Notes: generated by a model from the letters alone, not told the origin. A stretch of DNA of 54,638 nucleotides from an uncultured SAR116 cluster alpha proteobacterium (GCA_902528415.1 CABZSR010000010.1:1-54638), one strand, 5' to 3'. Counted from the first letter of the stretch, positions 26,166 to 35,361 are shown. A program made the numbers and translations.

Positions 26166-27206
26166 ATGTTGGTTAAAAAAAATATTAAGATATTAAACCA
26201 TTGGATCAAAAAAAATACAACAATAGAAGCAGATATTTTGTCCATAAAAAAATTTGAAGCAGGTCAATCTAACCCTACTTATTTGCTAAAATCTGAACAT
26301 AAAAATTTTGTATTAAGGTCTAAACCAACGGGTAAATTATTACCTGGAGCACATCGTATTGATCGTGAATTTAAAGTCATGTCTTCTTTAGAAGCTTCAA
26401 CTATACCAGTTCCTAAAATGTATGGTTATTGTCAAGACGAAGATTTAATAGGTAGTGAATTTTATATAATGGAGTATTTAGAAGGTGACAATGAAATTGA
26501 CCCACTCCTGACAAATTATGAAGTGGACCAACGAGATAAAATTTATAGAAATAAGATAAAAATTTTAGCAGATTTAGCATCACTAAACTTAAAAGAAGTT
26601 GGCCTTGAAAAATTTGGTAGACCTGAAGGTTATCTAGAAAGACAAATTAACTTATGGATAAAACAATATAGAGCTTCACAAACTAAAAATATTGAAAGCA
26701 TGGAATATTTGATAGAAAACATTCCTAAAAATATTCCAGAAGAAATAGGTATGCTCCCACCATGTTTATTACATGGTGACTTTCGCTTAGATAATATGAT
26801 ATTAAAAATAAATAATGAATTTGAAAAAGTCATAGGATTATTAGATTGGGAGTTATCCACTTTATCAATACCTTTCATTGATTTATCTTATTGGACACTA
26901 ATGTTAAAATTTGAAAAAGACTGGCCTATTGCAGGTATAGGTCGTTATAACAAATTATTAGCAAAATCAGGAATACCAGCTGAAGAAAATATTTTAGATA
27001 CTTATTTAGATATCACTGGCTTAGATAAGCCTAAATATTGGAAATATTTATTAGCATTTAATAGTTTTAGATTCACTGGAATTTTACAAGGTATAGCTAA
27101 GAGAGTAATCGAAGGTAATAATGCAGGTAATAATGGTTATGAGGTTGGAGAACAAGCTGAACCTGTTGCTAAATTGGGTGCTCAAATACTTAAGGAATAT
27201 TTGTGA
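26166..27206 (+). CDS. APH-family kinase, ACAD10/11-like phosphotransferase
   Basis: A 346-residue protein kinase-like fold phosphotransferase. It has SNPTYLL...FVLRSKP, the EF/REFKVMSSL helix, FYIMEYLEGD hinge, catalytic loop HGDFRLDN (203-210) and metal-binding DWE (227-229). This matches the aminoglycoside phosphotransferase-like domain fused to dehydrogenases in ACAD10/ACAD11, which phosphorylates 4-hydroxyacyl chains. It diverges from the SDR/dehydrogenase pair across 70 bases. A role on antibiotics is unlikely in this context. The 3' end overlaps the convergent MFS gene by 17 bases. Confidence 0.9.
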   Translation: MLVKKNIKILNHWIKKNTTIEADILSIKKFEAGQSNPTYLLKSEHKNFVLRSKPTGKLLPGAHRIDREFKVMSSLEASTIPVPKMYGYCQDEDLIGSEFYIMEYLEGDNEIDPLLTNYEVDQRDKIYRNKIKILADLASLNLKEVGLEKFGRPEGYLERQINLWIKQYRASQTKNIESMEYLIENIPKNIPEEIGMLPPCLLHGDFRLDNMILKINNEFEKVIGLLDWELSTLSIPFIDLSYWTLMLKFEKDWPIAGIGRYNKLLAKSGIPAEENILDTYLDITGLDKPKYWKYLLAFNSFRFTGILQGIAKRVIEGNNAGNNGYEVGEQAEPVAKLGAQILKEYL

Positions 27207-28371
27207 ACTTACTTGGTATATATCTTACGGGGTTAATCATTAAAAATGATGCAATAAATAGTGAAACAGATGATATCGACAGTGCTATTTTATAAGAAAA
27301 AAATAAATCTATAATTACGCCCCCAAAATAAGGCCCAATCATTTGACCCACGCCAAAAGATGATGTGAGTATAGCTGTTGAAACTCTGATTGATCCATTA
27401 TATCTAGTTTGTCCCTCCAACAAGGCTAAAGCAGTTATTGGAATAAAAGTCGAACCCAATAGAATAGATGCTAAAATAATTCCAAACTTATCCTCTATTA
27501 TTACAGGCATTAATATACCAAAACCCATAATCGCACAGGCTAAGAAAAGGGCTATGTCGTTTCCAATTTTTTTACCAAACCAAGGCCACAATATAACCAT
27601 TGGAATACCAGCTAGACCTACTAAAAGCCAAACATATGTTTCAGTAGTTTCTAACCCTACAGTTTCTCTTGCCATAGTTGATATAAAAGTACCTAAAATC
27701 ACATATCCAAAACCGTAAAGGCCGTAGGATAAAGTAACTAAACTAAAACTTAGATTATTACTTGTTTCAGACTTGATTATTGTTGTATCCACAACAGTTT
27801 CATTAGGGGTATAACGAAAAATGGGTATCGCTAATATCATTGATAAAATAGTAACTCCAATCCATAAATCATTCCAAGCAAATCCAAAATTTCCTAAAAG
27901 AGATACTAAAATCGAAGATAAGACAATTCCAAAACCAACACCCATAAAATGGGAAGTACTTAGCGATTTTTTCCCAAGTGATTGCATAGAAGGAAGAATT
28001 AAAGCTGTAGCAAAAATTAAAACAAATGCACTAGACACGCCGGCAAAAAATCGAATAACAATAAAAATTATTATATCATTACTGAAACTCATTAATAATG
28101 TGGTCAGTAAGGAAATAACAATAGATGTAAAAAAAACAAATTTAATTTTTTTCTTAAATATTGGTAAAATAGATAGTAATGATCCGCATAAATAACCAAA
28201 AAAATTCCATGAGGCTATTAAACCTCCATTAGTCTTACTTATATTCAATTCTTCCAACATATAAGGCAAGATTGGTGTATAACTAAACCTTCCAATACCA
28301 ACGGCTAATGCAAGTGCAGCTGTGCCAATCAAAATTAATATTAAAACTTCAAGGTTAAGTTTATTTTCCAA
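27190..28371 (-). CDS. YbfB/YjiJ-family MFS transporter
   Basis: A 393-residue transporter with about twelve membrane segments. The start ALAVGIGRFSYTPILPYML (about 18-36), then SWNFFGYLCGSLL, is typical of the YbfB/YjiJ family. Substrates are generally unknown for this family. It is divergent from the enoyl-CoA hydratase operon across a 139-base AT-rich gap and convergent with the APH kinase, so a link to acyl metabolism is only positional. Confidence 0.88.
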   Translation of the reverse strand: MENKLNLEVLILILIGTAALALAVGIGRFSYTPILPYMLEELNISKTNGGLIASWNFFGYLCGSLLSILPIFKKKIKFVFFTSIVISLLTTLLMSFSNDIIIFIVIRFFAGVSSAFVLIFATALILPSMQSLGKKSLSTSHFMGVGFGIVLSSILVSLLGNFGFAWNDLWIGVTILSMILAIPIFRYTPNETVVDTTIIKSETSNNLSFSLVTLSYGLYGFGYVILGTFISTMARETVGLETTETYVWLLVGLAGIPMVILWPWFGKKIGNDIALFLACAIMGFGILMPVIIEDKFGIILASILLGSTFIPITALALLEGQTRYNGSIRVSTAILTSSFGVGQMIGPYFGGVIIDLFFSYKIALSISSVSLFIASFLMINPVRYIPSKFTNIP

Positions 28372-28510
28372 AATATAATTCTTATGTAATTTCTTTCGTA
28401 GTATTTAGATATTAAGTAAAACAATCAACATAAATAAGATTATTAATTGACCAGAAATAAAAATTTGTTTCATATATACATAAAAAATTATATTAAGATG
28501 GAAAAAGTAA

Positions 28511-29290
28511 ATGCAGAAACTTTTCAATATAACTAATGAGACTGACCACATCGTCAAAATTGAGTTGGTAAATGGAAAAAAACATAACCCATTATCTTTA
28601 GAATTAATCAAAGAACTAACAAACTCTCTAATACAAATTTCATCACAAAAGAAAGTAAAAGTTTTAATTATATCTTCTGAAGGACCAGGATTTTCTGCTG
28701 GTCATGATCTAGATGAATTAAGAAAAAATCGAAACAATAAGAAATTTTTTAACGAATTATTCAATGAATGTTCAAATTTAATGCAAACAATCATGAACTT
28801 GCCCCAACCAGTTATAGCTGAAGTTTGTGGTATTGCAGCTGCAGCAGGATGTCAATTAGTGGCTAGCTGTGATTTAGCAGTTGCATCTGAACAGGCTAGT
28901 TTTATGACGCCAGGAGTAAATATTGGTTTATTTTGTTCAACACCGATGGTAGCAGTTTCCAGAAATCTTAGCAGAAAAAAAATTATGGAAATGCTTCTGA
29001 CTGGAGAAAAACTTAGTGCAAAAGACGCAATTGATTTTGGTTTAATAAATCATTGTGTTCCTCCTGACCAACTTCATCAGAAAACACTAACTATTGCAAA
29101 TATAATAGCTTCAAAACCTTTATCTACTGTGAAAATTGGTAAAGAGGCCTTTTACAAGCAGGTGGAGATGCCAATTGATGAGGCTTATAAATATACTTCT
29201 GAGGTTATGGCTATGAATATGATGGAAAAAGACGCTTATGAAGGCATTAGTGCTTTTTTAGATAAAAGATCACCTTCATGGAATGAGTAA
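28511..29290 (+). CDS. Enoyl-CoA hydratase/isomerase family, ECHDC3-like
   Basis: A 259-residue crotonase-fold protein. The oxyanion-hole elements are present: SAGHDLDEL (about 65-73) and GIAAAAGCQL (about 107-116). The two catalytic glutamates of standard enoyl-CoA hydratase are not at their usual places; the region reads NIGLFCSTPMVAVSR. That fits the ECHDC3-type branch of uncertain activity. It is the first gene of a forward run with GMC oxidoreductase and branched acyl-CoA enzymes. Confidence 0.88.
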   Translation: MQKLFNITNETDHIVKIELVNGKKHNPLSLELIKELTNSLIQISSQKKVKVLIISSEGPGFSAGHDLDELRKNRNNKKFFNELFNECSNLMQTIMNLPQPVIAEVCGIAAAAGCQLVASCDLAVASEQASFMTPGVNIGLFCSTPMVAVSRNLSRKKIMEMLLTGEKLSAKDAIDFGLINHCVPPDQLHQKTLTIANIIASKPLSTVKIGKEAFYKQVEMPIDEAYKYTSEVMAMNMMEKDAYEGISAFLDKRSPSWNE

Positions 29291-29334
29291 AAAATTGATA
29301 ATATATATATTCTGAATTTCAAAAAGGTAAATTT

Positions 29335-30930
29335 ATGTCTAAAGTATTCGATTTTATTGTAGTAGGGGCAGGCACAGCTGGATGCCTTCTTGCTAATCGA
29401 TTGTCTGCTAATGGTAGGTTTTCTGTAGCTTTATTGGAAGCAGGAGGAAGTGACAATTACCATTGGGTTCATATTCCTGTAGGATATTTATATTGTATGG
29501 GAAACAAAAGAACAGATTGGTTATACAAAACAACTTCACAAAAAGGTTTAAATGGTAGAGCTTTAAATTACCCAAGAGGTAAGGTCATGGGAGGTTGTTC
29601 GTCAATAAATGGTATGATTTACATGAGAGGACAGGCAAATGATTATGATCAGTGGAGGCAAATGGGTAATGAAGGTTGGAGTTGGGATGATGTTCTCCCT
29701 TACTTCAAAAATATGGAAGATAGCTATGAAGGAGAAAATAAATTTCATGGTGCAGGAGGAGAATGGAAGGTAAATCAACAAAGACTATCTTGGAATATTT
29801 TAGATAGTTTTCAAGAAGCTACGGTAGAGGCTGGAATACCTAAAGTAGACGATTTCAACGAAGGCAACAATTTTGGAGTTTCATATTTTAAAGTTAACCA
29901 AAATTCTGGGTTTAGATGGAATACAGTCAAGGCATTTATAAAACCAATAAAAAATAGAAAAAATTTGCATGTAATTAGTCAATGTGAAGTGAATAAATTA
30001 ATTTTAGAAAATAATAAAATTAAAGGGGTAGAAGTTACACGAAATGGTAAAATTGAAGATATTTTTGTAAATAAAGAAATAATATTATCTGCTGGCTCAA
30101 TTGGTTCACCTAAAATCTTAGAGTTGTCTGGTATAGGAAATCCTAACTTGCTCTCTGATTTAGGTATTGAAACCAAAGTAAAAAGCCCAAATGTTGGTGA
30201 AAATCTTCAAGATCATCTTCAATTAAGAGTAATATATCAATTAGAAAATGCACAAACTCTAAATCAAAAAGCTAATTCTTTATTAGGTAAAATTGCTATA
30301 GGTTTAGAATACGCTCTTAAAAGAACTGGTCCTATGTCTATGGCACCTAGTCAATTAGGTATATTCGCAATGTCAGACAAATCTTATGAAACGCCTAATC
30401 TTCAATTTCACGTGCAACCATTATCTTTAGACAAATTTGGAGACCCACTTCATGACTTTCCAGGTCTTACAGCAAGTGTATGTAATCTAAATCCGCAGAG
30501 TAGAGGAAGTGTCCATATTATATCAAAAGATCCTAAAATTGCACCGTCCATTGATCCAAATTACTTGTCTGAAGAACAAGATAAACTTGTGGCGGCCCAA
30601 TCTATAGAATTAGCAAGAAAAATTATCACTCAACCAGCAATGAAAAAATATAATCCAAAAGAATATGCGCCAGGAATTCAGTTTCAGTCGGAAGATGAAT
30701 TAAAAAAAGTTGCTGGTGATATTGGTACTACTATTTTTCATCCAGTAGGAACATGTGGTATGGGCCCAGGCACTTCTTCAGTAACAGATAGTAATTTAAA
30801 AGTTAGGGGTGTAGAGGGGTTAAGAATTGCAGATGCGTCTATTATGCCTACTATTACTTCTGGCAACACGAATGCTCCAACACTGATGATTGCTGAAAAA
30901 GCATCAGAAATAATCTTAAACTCAAATTAA
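29335..30930 (+). CDS. GMC-family FAD oxidoreductase (choline/alcohol dehydrogenase-like)
   Basis: A 531-residue GMC flavoprotein. FAD loop GAGTAGCLLANRLS (about 11-24), the GMC signature GGCSSINGMIYMRG (about 86-99), and the C-terminal catalytic pair in FHPVGTCGMG (His) and SGNTNAPTLMIAEKAS (Asn). It oxidises a primary or secondary alcohol to aldehyde, substrate unknown; choline is one option but no betB is nearby. It lies inside a branched acyl-CoA operon, 44 bases after the crotonase-fold gene and 40 before isobutyryl-CoA dehydrogenase. Confidence 0.92.
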   Translation: MSKVFDFIVVGAGTAGCLLANRLSANGRFSVALLEAGGSDNYHWVHIPVGYLYCMGNKRTDWLYKTTSQKGLNGRALNYPRGKVMGGCSSINGMIYMRGQANDYDQWRQMGNEGWSWDDVLPYFKNMEDSYEGENKFHGAGGEWKVNQQRLSWNILDSFQEATVEAGIPKVDDFNEGNNFGVSYFKVNQNSGFRWNTVKAFIKPIKNRKNLHVISQCEVNKLILENNKIKGVEVTRNGKIEDIFVNKEIILSAGSIGSPKILELSGIGNPNLLSDLGIETKVKSPNVGENLQDHLQLRVIYQLENAQTLNQKANSLLGKIAIGLEYALKRTGPMSMAPSQLGIFAMSDKSYETPNLQFHVQPLSLDKFGDPLHDFPGLTASVCNLNPQSRGSVHIISKDPKIAPSIDPNYLSEEQDKLVAAQSIELARKIITQPAMKKYNPKEYAPGIQFQSEDELKKVAGDIGTTIFHPVGTCGMGPGTSSVTDSNLKVRGVEGLRIADASIMPTITSGNTNAPTLMIAEKASEIILNSN

Positions 30931-30970
30931 ATTTAATATCTATTTGATATGGAAGTTAAGAGGTAGAAAA

Positions 30971-32113
30971 ATGAATTTTGAATACAACGAAGACCAATTA
31001 GCTATAAAAGATATGGCAAAGGGTTTTTCTGAAACTGAGCTAATGCCTTATGCTGCTGATTGGGATCAAAACGAGATATTTCCAGTAGAGACATTAAAAA
31101 AAGCTGCTGAACTAGGTTTGGCAGCAATATACGTGAATGAATCACATGGAGGTTCGGGTCTAAGTAGATTAGATGCTGCGATTATATTTGAAGAATTATC
31201 AAGAGGATGTGTCTCCACGGCTGCTTATATGTCGATACACAATATGGTAACATGGATGATAGATGCGCATGGATCAGATGCTATAAAGGAAAGATTTATT
31301 AATAAATTATCTACAATGGAAATTATGTCTAGTTACTGTTTAACTGAACCAGGTTCTGGATCAGACGCTGTGGCTTTAAAAACGAGTGCGTCTAAAAAAG
31401 GGAACAGTCATTATATATTAAATGGGTCTAAAAGTTTTATATCGGGCGGTCCTACTAGTGATGTGTTTGCTGTCATGTGCCGTACAGGTGAAGAAGGAGC
31501 AAATGGGGTTTCTTGTCTGCTAGTAGAAAAAGGAACAAAAGGTTTATCATTCGGAAAACAAGAAAAAAAAATGGGATGGAATAGTCAGCATACATCCATG
31601 GTTAATTTTGATAATTGTGAAATTCCAATTGATAACTTAGTTGGGAATGAGGGAGATGGCTTTAAAATAGCAATGAAAGGTCTTGATGGAGGTAGAGTGA
31701 ATATTGCAGCTTGTTCATTGGGTGGAGCAAGAGCAGCTTTAGAAGCATCAATTAGCTACTCGGCAGAAAGGAAGCAATTTGGAAAATCTATTGATCAATT
31801 TCAAGTTACTCAATTCAAGCTAGCAGATATGGCAACCGAATTAGAAGCAGCTAGATTAATGGTATTAAGAGCTGCGCGTAGTCTTGATACTCATGATATT
31901 AAAGCTACTAAATTTTGTGCTATGGCCAAAAGATATGCAACTGATATTTGTTCTGAAATATGTGATATGGCACTCCAAATTCATGGTGGTTATGGATATT
32001 TAAAAGACTTTCCTTTAGAGAGACTAGTAAGAGATTTAAGGGTGCATCAGATATTAGAAGGAACAAATGAAATAATGAGAGTAATTATTTCAAGAGACTT
32101 AAAAAGTAATTAA
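30971..32113 (+). CDS. Isobutyryl-CoA dehydrogenase-like (ACAD8-type)
   Basis: A 380-residue acyl-CoA dehydrogenase. It has YCLTEPGSGSDAVALKT, SYSAERKQFGKSI, QIHGGYGYLKDFPLERLVRDLR and the C-terminal ILEGTNEIMR. The SIHNMVTWMIDAHG stretch resembles ACAD8-type isobutyryl-CoA dehydrogenase of valine breakdown, giving methacrylyl-CoA. The frame is open nine codons upstream, but AAGAGG at 30958-30963 points to the ATG at 30971. The next gene acts later in the same pathway. Confidence 0.87.
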   Translation: MNFEYNEDQLAIKDMAKGFSETELMPYAADWDQNEIFPVETLKKAAELGLAAIYVNESHGGSGLSRLDAAIIFEELSRGCVSTAAYMSIHNMVTWMIDAHGSDAIKERFINKLSTMEIMSSYCLTEPGSGSDAVALKTSASKKGNSHYILNGSKSFISGGPTSDVFAVMCRTGEEGANGVSCLLVEKGTKGLSFGKQEKKMGWNSQHTSMVNFDNCEIPIDNLVGNEGDGFKIAMKGLDGGRVNIAACSLGGARAALEASISYSAERKQFGKSIDQFQVTQFKLADMATELEAARLMVLRAARSLDTHDIKATKFCAMAKRYATDICSEICDMALQIHGGYGYLKDFPLERLVRDLRVHQILEGTNEIMRVIISRDLKSN

Positions 32114-32135
32114 ATTAATAAAGGATAAATTAACA

Positions 32136-33215
32136 ATGTCAGAAGAAGTTATATTTACTGAAGAAAATGGGATTGGAATAATAACTTTAAACAGGCCAGA
32201 TAGATTGAATGCCCTAACTTATCCAATGGTTCAAAAAATAAATAAATATCTAAACTCTTGGGAAATAAGTGAACACATAAATTGTGTAATCATTGAAGGA
32301 GCAGGTGATAAATCATTTTGTGCAGGTGGTGATGTTATTAAATTAAGAAAAGAAGTCTTAGAAGATGGAGGCCCACCCACTAACTTATCCCAGTCATTTT
32401 TTTATGATGAATATACTTTAAATTTTAAAATTAGTAATTTTAAAAAACCATTTATATCATTAATCAATGGATACACCATGGGTGGTGGAGTAGGAGTATC
32501 AATGCACGGAAGTCACGTTGTAGCATCTGAAAAGACTATGTTTGCAATGCCTGAAACAGCTATTGGTTTATTTCCTGATGTAGGAGGTGGTTGGTTGTTA
32601 GGTCAGTTGGATAAAGGAATAGGAGCTTGGCTGTCTCTAGTTGGGGCAAGAATTAAAGCATATGACCTTATGAAACTTAAACTCATAACTCACTATGTTT
32701 CTTCAAGTGAAATAGGAAATTTAAAAAAAATGTTAATTTCTTCTTCACCAAGTACGAATGACAAAGTTGATAGTATAATTAATAGCCTCTCTTCAAATCC
32801 AAATTCAGAAGACAGTGTCTTAATAACAAATGAAAATATTATTAAGGATGCATTTTCATTTGATACAATTGAACAAATTTTTGAAAAATGTGAATCTATC
32901 TCAATAACTGGAAATGAATTCTTAAATGCTCAATTCGAAGAATTACAACATAAATCACCTACATCGTTAAAAATTTCTTTAAAGCAAATTAGAGATGCTA
33001 GTAAAATGACTCTAAAGGATGAATTGATAATGGAATATAGAATGGTTCAGCGTTGTCTGGAGATTGGTGATTTTTTTGAGGGTGTTAGAGCAATGCTAGT
33101 TGATAAAGACAGAAAACCAAACTGGCAACCGTCTAACATTAAGGATGTTGACGAAGGTAGAGTTAATAAATTTTTTGAAGTATTAGGAAATTTAGATTTA
33201 GTTTTAACAAATTAG
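32136..33215 (+). CDS. 3-hydroxyisobutyryl-CoA hydrolase
   Basis: A 359-residue crotonase-fold hydrolase of the HIBCH type. FCAGGDVIKLR and MGGGVGVSMHG make the oxyanion hole, and MPETAIGLFPDVGGGWLL carries Glu140 and Asp148, the acid pair of the family. It hydrolyses 3-hydroxyisobutyryl-CoA to free acid in valine catabolism. It follows the ACAD8-like gene by 22 bases, supporting the assignment. A methacrylyl-CoA hydratase may be the crotonase gene at 28511 or elsewhere. Confidence 0.9.
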   Translation: MSEEVIFTEENGIGIITLNRPDRLNALTYPMVQKINKYLNSWEISEHINCVIIEGAGDKSFCAGGDVIKLRKEVLEDGGPPTNLSQSFFYDEYTLNFKISNFKKPFISLINGYTMGGGVGVSMHGSHVVASEKTMFAMPETAIGLFPDVGGGWLLGQLDKGIGAWLSLVGARIKAYDLMKLKLITHYVSSSEIGNLKKMLISSSPSTNDKVDSIINSLSSNPNSEDSVLITNENIIKDAFSFDTIEQIFEKCESISITGNEFLNAQFEELQHKSPTSLKISLKQIRDASKMTLKDELIMEYRMVQRCLEIGDFFEGVRAMLVDKDRKPNWQPSNIKDVDEGRVNKFFEVLGNLDLVLTN

Positions 33216-33243
33216 AATAGAGATTATCTTGGAGGAAAGTATT

Positions 33244-34416
33244 ATGAATGATGTGTATATAATGTCTGCTAACAGATCTGCAATTGGTGGATTTGGGGGT
33301 ACACTGAAGAGTTTTTGCCCGGTAGATCTTGGTACTTTGGTCGCTAAAGATGCAATTGCAAGATCTGGGTATGATGCTGACGAGGTTGAACACGCTGTTT
33401 TTGGGAATGTAATTCATACTGAGCCGAGAGATATGTACGTAAGTAGAGTTATAGCTCTTCAAGCTGGTATGAGTAAAGAATCCGCTGCGTTAACAGTAAA
33501 TAGACTTTGTGGCTCAGGACTTCAGGCTATTGTAAGTGCTATTCAACTATTAATATTAGGAGATGCGAAAATATCAATAGCTGGGGGTGTAGAAGTTATG
33601 TCTAATGGGGCACATATCGTAGAAGGGTTTCGTTGGGGATCAAGAATGGGAGACGGAAAAGTTCATGATATGATGCTCGGTGCATTACATGATCCATTTG
33701 GTCATGGTCATATGGGTATTACGGCTGAAAATATATCAAGCAGATATCAAATTAGTAGAGACATGCAAGATCAATTTGCTTTAAGTAGTCAACAAAGAGC
33801 AAGCAAGGCAATTGATAATGGATCTTTTAAAGAGCAAATATTACCAATTGAAATAAAAACTAGAAAAGGAATTGAAATTTTTGAAACAGATGAACATCCA
33901 AAGCCAGATACTAGCATAGATACTTTATCTAGTCTGAGAACGGCTTTTAAAAAAGATGGAGTGGTTACAGCTGGTAATGCTTCTGGAATTAATGATGGCG
34001 CATCAGCCTTGATCCTTGCTAATGAAGATAAGGCCAAAAAAGGTACGCCATTAGCTAGGATTGTTTCGTACGGATTTGGTGGTGTTGACCCTGATGAAAT
34101 GGGTATGGGACCAGTTCCAGCTTCAAAAATGGCATTAAACAAAGCAGGGTTAAATGTATCAGATTTAGATTTAATTGAATCAAATGAAGCATTTGCAGCT
34201 CAAGCATGTGCTGTTAATAAACAATTAGGCCTAGACCCTGAAATTGTAAATGTGAATGGCGGTGCAATTGCCCTAGGTCATCCAGTAGGCGCAACGGGAG
34301 CAATAATTATGACAAAACTTGTTTATGAATTAAGAAAGCGTAAAGGCAAATTTGGTCTTGCAACTATGTGTATTGGTGGAGGCCAAGGAATAGCGGTAAT
34401 TATAGAGGCTTTGTAA
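33244..34416 (+). CDS. Acetyl-CoA C-acyltransferase (thiolase)
   Basis: A 390-residue thiolase. Nucleophile Cys89 is in NRLCGSGLQAI, the catalytic His is in NVNGGAIALGHPVGATG, and the second Cys in TMCIGGGQG. The start is ATG 33244 with GGAGG eight bases upstream (33231-33235), not the in-frame TTG at 33229. It may act as acetoacetyl-CoA thiolase together with the acetoacetyl-CoA synthetase at 12661, or close a beta-oxidation cycle. The symbol cannot be chosen between phaA/atoB and fadA types. Confidence 0.93.
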   Translation: MNDVYIMSANRSAIGGFGGTLKSFCPVDLGTLVAKDAIARSGYDADEVEHAVFGNVIHTEPRDMYVSRVIALQAGMSKESAALTVNRLCGSGLQAIVSAIQLLILGDAKISIAGGVEVMSNGAHIVEGFRWGSRMGDGKVHDMMLGALHDPFGHGHMGITAENISSRYQISRDMQDQFALSSQQRASKAIDNGSFKEQILPIEIKTRKGIEIFETDEHPKPDTSIDTLSSLRTAFKKDGVVTAGNASGINDGASALILANEDKAKKGTPLARIVSYGFGGVDPDEMGMGPVPASKMALNKAGLNVSDLDLIESNEAFAAQACAVNKQLGLDPEIVNVNGGAIALGHPVGATGAIIMTKLVYELRKRKGKFGLATMCIGGGQGIAVIIEAL

Positions 34417-34420
34417 ACAA

Positions 34421-34723
34421 GTGGCTTTCAAATGCGTTTCAATAAATGAAGCAAAAAATCTTATTAAAAATGATGATTTAATCTTAATTGATATAAGAGA
34501 CCACAACTCATTTTCAAAAGGTCATATTGAAAAGGCTATTCATGTTGAAGATTTAAATATTGATAAATTTCTCCAAGATAAAGATAAAAATGAAACAATT
34601 TTGATTTACTGTTATCATGGCCATTCAAGTCAATCTGCTGCAAATTTTTTTAGTGATCATGGATTTAAAAATGTTTTCAGTATGGATGAGGGTTATTCTG
34701 GTTGGATAACCCAAAACACATAA
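34421..34723 (+). CDS. glpE: GlpE-like rhodanese, thiosulfate sulfurtransferase
   Basis: A 100-residue single-domain rhodanese, close to E. coli GlpE in size and motifs: ILIDIRDHNSFSKGHI, then the active-site loop IYCYHGHSSQSAA with the persulfide Cys (about residue 64), and FSMDEGYSGW. It transfers sulfane sulfur from thiosulfate to cyanide or thioredoxin. The start is GTG 34421, four bases after the thiolase stop; no ATG is in frame before the domain. Confidence 0.9.
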   Translation: MAFKCVSINEAKNLIKNDDLILIDIRDHNSFSKGHIEKAIHVEDLNIDKFLQDKDKNETILIYCYHGHSSQSAANFFSDHGFKNVFSMDEGYSGWITQNT

Positions 34724-34753
34724 AATTTTTATATAAAGTAATATTTCTTTAAC

Positions 34754-34781
34754 TTGTCTATATTATAATAAGTATTATATT
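34754..34781 (+). promoter_or_regulatory. Possible sigma-70 promoter ahead of CBS gene
   Basis: TTGTCT (34754-34759) and TATATT (34776-34781) are separated by 16 bases in the 92-base gap between glpE and the CBS gene, 35 bases before its TTG start. Four or more bases match each consensus hexamer. The gap is very AT-rich, so chance matches are likely. Confidence 0.35.
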
Positions 34782-34815
34782 GAGATAAATCCTGATTAAA
34801 TATAAGAGGTAAAAA

Positions 34816-35349
34816 TTGGAAACTCGCAAAGGTGGTCGTCTAGTAGATAGACCAGAATTTAAAACTAAACCAAAACCAGTTACTTTTTTAGGTAAAGATA
34901 AAGTATCCCAAGCAATTGCTGTTATGTCTGATAAAAATTATGGTTCAGTTGTAATTGTAGATAGTAAAGATAAAGTTGTCGGAATTGTGACTGAACGAGA
35001 TATTGTAAAGAAATTGGTAAATAACAATATGTCTCCAAAAACAACTAAATTAGAGGATATAATGACCCTCAATCCAAGGGTTGCCAATGAGAATGATGAT
35101 GTGGTTGATTGGTTAAGGATAATGTCAAATGATAGGTTTAGAAGATTACCTGTTGTGGATGCCAATGGAAAAATTAAAGTTATTTTTACCCAGGGTGACT
35201 TTGTGTCCTATACCTGGCCAGATTTAATATTTCAAGCTTCACAATTAGCTAAAGCCTCATTTATGAAGGGGTTTTCAATCAATACATTATTAATATTTAT
35301 GGTAATTTATGGAGTTGCTTTAATAGCTGCTATGAAAGCTTTTTTATAA
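34816..35349 (+). CDS. CBS-domain pair protein with C-terminal membrane anchor
   Basis: A 177-residue protein with two CBS repeats (about 25-80 and 88-140: VVGIVTERDIVKKL and RFRRLPVVD). Such pairs bind adenine nucleotides and sense energy state. After a short linker comes one hydrophobic segment at the very C-terminus (TLLIFMVIYGVALIAAM, about 156-172), so the sensor would be tail-anchored in the inner membrane. The start is TTG 34816 after AAGAGG (34804-34809). Its partner is not evident. Confidence 0.85.
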   Translation: METRKGGRLVDRPEFKTKPKPVTFLGKDKVSQAIAVMSDKNYGSVVIVDSKDKVVGIVTERDIVKKLVNNNMSPKTTKLEDIMTLNPRVANENDDVVDWLRIMSNDRFRRLPVVDANGKIKVIFTQGDFVSYTWPDLIFQASQLAKASFMKGFSINTLLIFMVIYGVALIAAMKAFL

Positions 35350-35357
35350 AAGGCTTT
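35335..35357. terminator. Hairpin between convergent CBS and MaoC genes
   Basis: AAAGC-TTTT / AAAA-(G)-GCTTT with a TTAT loop folds across the CBS stop codon (35347-35349), followed by TTTTAATTT on the forward strand. The MaoC gene ends 13 bases on. The single bulged G and short G/C content make it moderate in strength. Confidence 0.45.
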
Positions 35358-35361
35358 TAAT

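Noticed and set aside
26166-27206. Aminoglycoside resistance gene
   Set aside because: The kinase motifs fit APH, but the neighbours and the FVLRSKP-type start fit ACAD10/11-like acyl kinases.
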